43,701 nucleotides of DNA from Folioceros fuciformis (lineage: Eukaryota > Anthocerotophyta > Anthocerotopsida > Anthocerotales): positions 36,155-79,855 of the forward strand of contig JBNGIO010005778.1 in assembly GCA_049999805.1 (NCBI GenBank), read 5' to 3'. Of the stretch, positions 43,300-43,701 are shown piece after piece (position 1 is the stretch's first letter; every line of letters begins with the position of its first letter). The notes below the pieces were generated by a model. It made no database searches. It had not been told where the DNA came from and saw only the letters and a program-made list of their open reading frames with translations. The position numbers were made by a program, and so were the translations under genes.

Positions 43300-43701
43300 T
43301 GTAATGACCACTAGTATTCTAGAATGAGTGGTGTGTATCATTCCCAGTTTTAGCAGTGGCTTAGCTGTGGAGTATAAATAAGCCAGTGTTAGCTGTGGAG
43401 TATAAATAAGCCAGTGTTAGGGTCTTAAGGATACTGTGATACACTGATACACAAAGAGGCAGACAATGAGAAGTCTAGCCTGGAGGCATAGCTGGGGAGG
43501 GCTTGAAGAGCAAGCTTGTCAGATAGAGTCAAGGGCAGTAGCCAGTGGGGCGTAGATCGCCAGACTCTTTTGTAAGTAACTGGAATAAAGAGCAGCACCT
43601 AGAGGAGGTGGTCTGCGAGTCGTTAGTGGACGGCGGGCTACTTGGAGCCTAGTGCTGAGTCGTGTGAGAGGGAGTGAGTGAATTGCAAGTGGAGCGCTGC
43701 G
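43300..43701 (+). mobile_element. LTR-like segment with TATA boxes and AATAAA, cut by window end
   Basis: The segment starts near tgtaatgacc and carries a 28-bp unit twice, each copy with TATAAATA (43373 and 43401). An AATAAA signal follows at 43584, and then a U5-like gagtgagtg-rich tail. TATA, then about 200 bp, then AATAAA is the layout of a plant LTR U3-R region. The 3' end and any internal domain are outside the window, so the call is inferred from layout alone. Confidence 0.35.
43361..43416. repeat. 28-bp tandem duplication containing a TATA box
   Basis: Two identical 28-bp copies (43361-43388 and 43389-43416), each holding ttagctgtggagtataaata followed by agccagtg, lie head to tail. 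Each contains one TATAAATA element. Confidence 0.92.

Overview
The window is nuclear DNA of a land plant. It holds intron-bearing genes for a plastid-nucleoid protein (PTAC10), a plant-type MAP3K-epsilon kinase, an Arf-like GTPase (ARFRP1) and a COBRA-like GPI-anchored wall protein, all with short introns of about 70-200 bp and GT-AG borders. It also holds three very long intronless PLS-type pentatricopeptide repeat (PPR) genes. Short introns together with long 'YAKCG ... LLQACAS/LKACGS' PPR genes suggest a seedless plant with heavy organelle RNA editing, such as a Selaginella-like lycophyte or a hornwort. That placement is inference only.

Layout. 1-2960: eroded Ty1/copia gag-pol relic, followed by short GC-rich tandem repeats. 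3940-7842 (+): 1300-residue PPR protein with ten PLS modules. 8221-11471 (-): PTAC10, 11 exons. 12606-19452 (-): complete 22-exon MAP3K-epsilon gene. 19.5-26.1 kb: intergenic, rich in simple repeats and AT-rich blocks, with one weak unrecognised gene candidate near 25.0-25.7 kb. 26101-27228 (-): intronless zeta-crystallin-type quinone oxidoreductase. 27.2-30.0 kb: intergenic, with a 62-bp tandem repeat. 30065-31225 (+): ARFRP1, six exons, convergent with PPR gene 2 (31510-33918 or further, -). PPR gene 2 is head to head with PPR gene 3 (35300-38392, +), which carries an aberrant DYW domain. 39060-41089 (-): COBRA-like gene, six exons. 41.8-42.4 kb (+): unrecognised open frame. 42.9-43.7 kb: tandem repeats, a hairpin and an LTR-like segment with a duplicated TATA box.

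How the genes relate. PTAC10 belongs to the plastid-encoded RNA polymerase machinery, and the three PPR proteins are predicted organelle RNA-binding or editing factors, so four of the eight clear genes act on organelle gene expression. Nothing in the sequence shows that they are co-regulated. MAP3K-epsilon, ARFRP1 and COBRA belong to signalling, Golgi traffic and cell-wall assembly. I reconstructed exons by hand from reading frames, splice consensus and remembered family sequence; for PTAC10, MAP3K-epsilon, ARFRP1 and COBRA every exon phase closes without a frameshift.

I saw no CRISPR array, rRNA, convincing tRNA or intact transposon. The strongest unusual signals are the ten-module PPR array that stops at the DYW border, the shortened DYW domain ending in DSP, and the repeat/LTR-like block at the right edge.
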